A stretch of DNA of 8,354 bases from an uncultured Roseburia sp. GTDB taxonomy: Bacteria > Bacillota > Clostridia > Lachnospirales > Lachnospiraceae. The stretch is taken from the NCBI GenBank assembly GCA_905206195.1, contig CAJLGN010000043.1:1-8354 (forward strand). Reading direction: 5' to 3'. A program made the translations under genes and the position numbers. Below, in pieces: positions 6,090 to 8,354 of this stretch. The first letter of the stretch is position 1. The number at the start of each line of letters is the position of its first letter. Under the pieces are notes generated by a model that made no database searches, was not told where the DNA came from, and saw only the letters and a program-made list of their open reading frames with translations.

Positions 6090-7745
6090 ATGAAAAAGAA
6101 ATGGATTGCAGTGGCCTGTGCGTTGTGTCTGACTATTTCACTTGCCGTCGGGTGAGGAAATGCAGGGGCAGACGCCAAAGAGACCGGGGGTAGAGCGGGG
6201 ACGACAAAGAACCAAGCGGGGGCGGAGAGTTTGGTGAATACGGGGGGAGATACAGTGGTGGTGGCGATGAGTACTGCGTCCGAGCCGGCGGCAGGGTTTA
6301 ACCCCTGCATCAACTGGGGCAGCGGCGAACACTGCCACGAACCGCTCATTCAGTCGACTCTGATCCGCACAACTGTGGATATGGAATTTGAAAATGATCT
6401 TGCGACGGATTACAGTGCCAGTGAGGACGGGCTGACTTGGACGTTTAAGATCCGCGATGATGTGAAGTTTACGGACGGGGAGCCGCTCACGGCGTCCGAT
6501 GTGGCATTTACCTTCAACACGGCGCTTGCGACACCGAACTCCGAGGCGGATCTAAGTATGTTAAAGAGCGTGGAGGCGGTGGATGATACGACGGTCATCT
6601 TCCGTCTGTCAAAGCCTTACAATGCATTCTTGTATACAATTGCAGTGTTTGGAATTGTCCCGGAACACTGCTATGAGGAGGGGACTTACGGTGAAAATCC
6701 GGTGGGCTCCGGGCGTTATATGCTCGCGCAGTGGGACAGAGGGCAGCAGGTGATCCTCACGGCGAACCCGGGTTATTACGGGGAGGAAGTGCGGATGAAG
6801 AAAGTGGTCGTGCTGTTCATGGAAGAGGATGCCGCGCTGGCGGCAGTCAAGTCCGGCCAGGTAGATATCGCCTACACCTCGGCGATTTACAGCGAAGAAA
6901 CTGTGGATGGATATAGTCTTTTGTCCTGCAAGTCTGTGGATTCCCGCGGTATTTCGCTTCCAATCATCCCCTCCGGGAACGAGGTGCGGGACGGGGAGGT
7001 CTCGTACGCTGCGGGAAATGATGTGACAAGCGATCAGGCGATCCGCCAGGCGATGAGCTACGCGCTGGACCGCCAGACGATGATCGATAACGTTTTAAAT
7101 GGTTATGGGCAGGTTGCTTACAGCGTGTCGGACAACATGCCGTGGTCGAGCGAGGAGATGATTGTCCCGTACGATGTGGCAAAAGCAAAACAGATACTGG
7201 CGGACGGTGGCTGGGAGGATATGGACGGGGACGGAATCCTTGAAAAAGAGGGCAAAAAGGCGGAGCTTACCGTCTATTATCCGGCGTCCGATTCTGTGCG
7301 CCAGGCGCTTACTGCAGAATTTGCCAACCAGATGAAATCGGTTGGAATTCGTGTGCGGTACGAGGGGCTTGGAAGCTGGGACGAGCTGTACACCAAAATG
7401 TATTCAGATCCGATCACCTGGGGATGGGGCTCTAATTCGCCGGTGGAGAACTACCAGCTCTATTACACCAACGGTGCCAGCAACTTTACGGGCTACTCCT
7501 CGGAAAGGACAGATGCCCTGCTGGACGGGGCGCTGGCGGAGACGGATATAGAGAAATCTTATCTGCTGTGGCAGCAGGCGCAGGCGACGGTCGCGCCCGA
7601 TGCGGAGGCGCTCTGGGTGTGGTTCGCCAATGTCGATCATCTGTATTTTGTGAGAGACGGACTGCAGGTCGCGGAGCAGAAACTCCACCCGCACGGTCAC
7701 GGGTGGTCCGTGGTAAATAACATCGATCAGTGGGGTTGGCGGTAA
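6090..7745 (+). CDS. ABC transporter substrate-binding lipoprotein, family 5, with in-frame TGA
   Basis: This encodes a peptide/nickel-type (SBP_bac_5) extracytoplasmic binding protein of 551 codons, normal for the family. Residues 1-21 (MKKKWIAVACALCLTISLAVG) are a lipoprotein signal peptide; codon 22 is TGA where the lipobox Cys should be. A Gly/Ala/Thr-rich linker follows and then an intact mature domain from about residue 54. Family landmarks include LTWTFKIRDDVKFTDGEPL, ASDVAFTFNTAL, PVGSGRYML, AIRQAMSYALDRQTMI, AKAKQILADGGW and DMDGDGILEKEG. Potential metal-binding residues are Cys73, His81, Cys82 and His83 near the N-terminus and His533, His535, His537 (HPHGHG) near the C-terminus, so a nickel, metal-chelate or peptide ligand is possible. 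The ATG has GGGGG 6 bases upstream. The permease gene follows one base after its stop. If TGA terminates, only reinitiation could make product, for example GTG at 6234 with GGAG 6 bases upstream, and that protein would lack a signal peptide. Confidence 0.85.
6153..6155 (+). other. In-frame TGA at the lipobox cysteine codon
   Basis: The sequence reads SLAVG-TGA-GNAGAD in the frame of the binding protein. A cysteine (TGT or TGC) here would complete a lipobox followed by a normal flexible linker, so a change in the third base of this codon explains the stop. TGA is used as an ordinary stop by tcdA in this window, which argues against genome-wide reassignment. Confidence 0.85.
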
Positions 7746-7746
7746 A

Positions 7747-8354
7747 ATGATAAGACAGATAATCAAAGCCCTGACGCTGCTGGTCGCCGTCAGCATCGTG
7801 GCGTTTGCGCTTGTATCCTTATCACCGATTGATCCGGTGCAGGCGAATGTGGGGACGACGGCATATCTGCGCATGACACCGGAGAAAAAGGCACAGCTGG
7901 CCTCCTACTGGGGAAAGGATATTTCCCCGGTGGAGCGCTACTTAAACTGGGCGGGTGACTTTGTGCGCGGTGATATGGGAATATCCCTAAAATATAATCG
8001 CCCTGTGGCAGAAGTGGTTCTGGAGAAATTTCGGAACTCACTTCTGCTTATGTGCGTTGCTTGGGTGCTCTCGGGGGTGTTTGGCTTTGTGCTCGGGATG
8101 ATAGCGGGATATTATAGAGACCGCTGGCCGGACAAGGTGATTCGAGGGTATGCACTCCTCCTCGCAAGTACGCCTGCATTCTGGATCGCTCTGTTTTTGT
8201 TGATGGTATTTGCGGTGTGGCTCGGATGGCTCCCATTTGGAATGAATGTGCCGATCGGAATGACGGCGGCGGAGGTTGGATTTGCAGAAAAACTGCGCCA
8301 TCTCATACTTCCCGCGCTGACCCTCAGCCTCACTGGGGTTGCAAATATCACCCT
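7747..8354 (+). CDS. ABC transporter permease, DppB/NikB type (partial)
   Basis: The first 202 codons of an inner-membrane permease (BPD_transp_1) are present; the gene continues past the window end. Residues about 5-24 form the first membrane segment (ALTLLVAVSIVAFALV), followed by a long external loop with the family motif GDMGISLKYNRPV (75-87). Membrane segments follow at about 97-121 and 135-160. HLILPALTLSL (185-195) is the conserved stretch ahead of the later membrane helices; the EAA loop that docks the ATPase lies beyond the window. It starts one base after the binding-protein stop, with only a weak ribosome binding site, so translation is probably coupled to the upstream gene. A second permease (DppC/NikC type) and ATPases are expected downstream. 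The ligand (nickel, peptide or metallophore) cannot be decided from the permease. Confidence 0.9.
   Translation, partial: MIRQIIKALTLLVAVSIVAFALVSLSPIDPVQANVGTTAYLRMTPEKKAQLASYWGKDISPVERYLNWAGDFVRGDMGISLKYNRPVAEVVLEKFRNSLLLMCVAWVLSGVFGFVLGMIAGYYRDRWPDKVIRGYALLLASTPAFWIALFLLMVFAVWLGWLPFGMNVPIGMTAAEVGFAEKLRHLILPALTLSLTGVANIT

Noticed and set aside
6153..6200. Selenocysteine insertion at the TGA
   Set aside because: No stable SECIS-like hairpin follows the TGA, and selenocysteine at a lipidation site has no precedent I know of.
1..8354. CRISPR array, insertion sequence, tRNA or rRNA
   Set aside because: No regularly spaced repeats, transposase motifs, paired terminal repeats or tRNA-like folds were seen on either strand.

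Overview
The window looks like chromosomal DNA of a Gram-positive anaerobe of the class Clostridia, probably Lachnospiraceae-like. This is an inference from strong GGAGG ribosome binding sites, a clostridial-style TcdA with a Cys-rich loop, a rhodanese-TtcA fusion, MgtE, and a family 5 substrate-binding protein with a lipoprotein signal. All complete genes read on the + strand. No tRNA, rRNA, CRISPR array or insertion sequence was recognised.

Positions 1-850 are A/T-rich and gene-poor. They hold what looks like the broken 3' end of a minus-strand gene (64-177) followed by its own terminator (22-56), then stretches with coding character but no intact gene. A good sigma-A-type promoter at 852-880 opens a leader of about 330 nt before mgtE. 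The leader contains a possible 24-codon leader peptide with a perfect Shine-Dalgarno sequence (935-1009), a terminator-like hairpin overlapping the end of that ORF (999-1033), and a second, nested inverted repeat (1113-1186). No convincing M-box was found, so this may be a different form of control of the magnesium channel gene mgtE (1218-2645).

A second promoter (2737-2765) precedes a tight three-gene operon: nadA (quinolinate synthase, Fe-S), tcdA (E1-like enzyme that cyclises t6A in tRNA to ct6A) and a rhodanese-TtcA fusion (tRNA thiolation). It ends in a strong 19-bp hairpin terminator (5711-5765). The genes link NAD synthesis with tRNA modification; the shared theme is Fe-S and sulfur chemistry. 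nadB and nadC are not in the window.

After a gap of about 380 bases, a second transport operon starts with a family 5 ABC substrate-binding protein (6090-7745) and a DppB/NikB-type permease that runs off the window end. His/Cys clusters in the binding protein hint at a metal or metal-chelate ligand. The main anomaly is an in-frame TGA at codon 22, exactly where the lipobox cysteine should be. The rest of the ORF is intact, so this is a very recent nonsense mutation, a sequence error, or, least likely, recoding.
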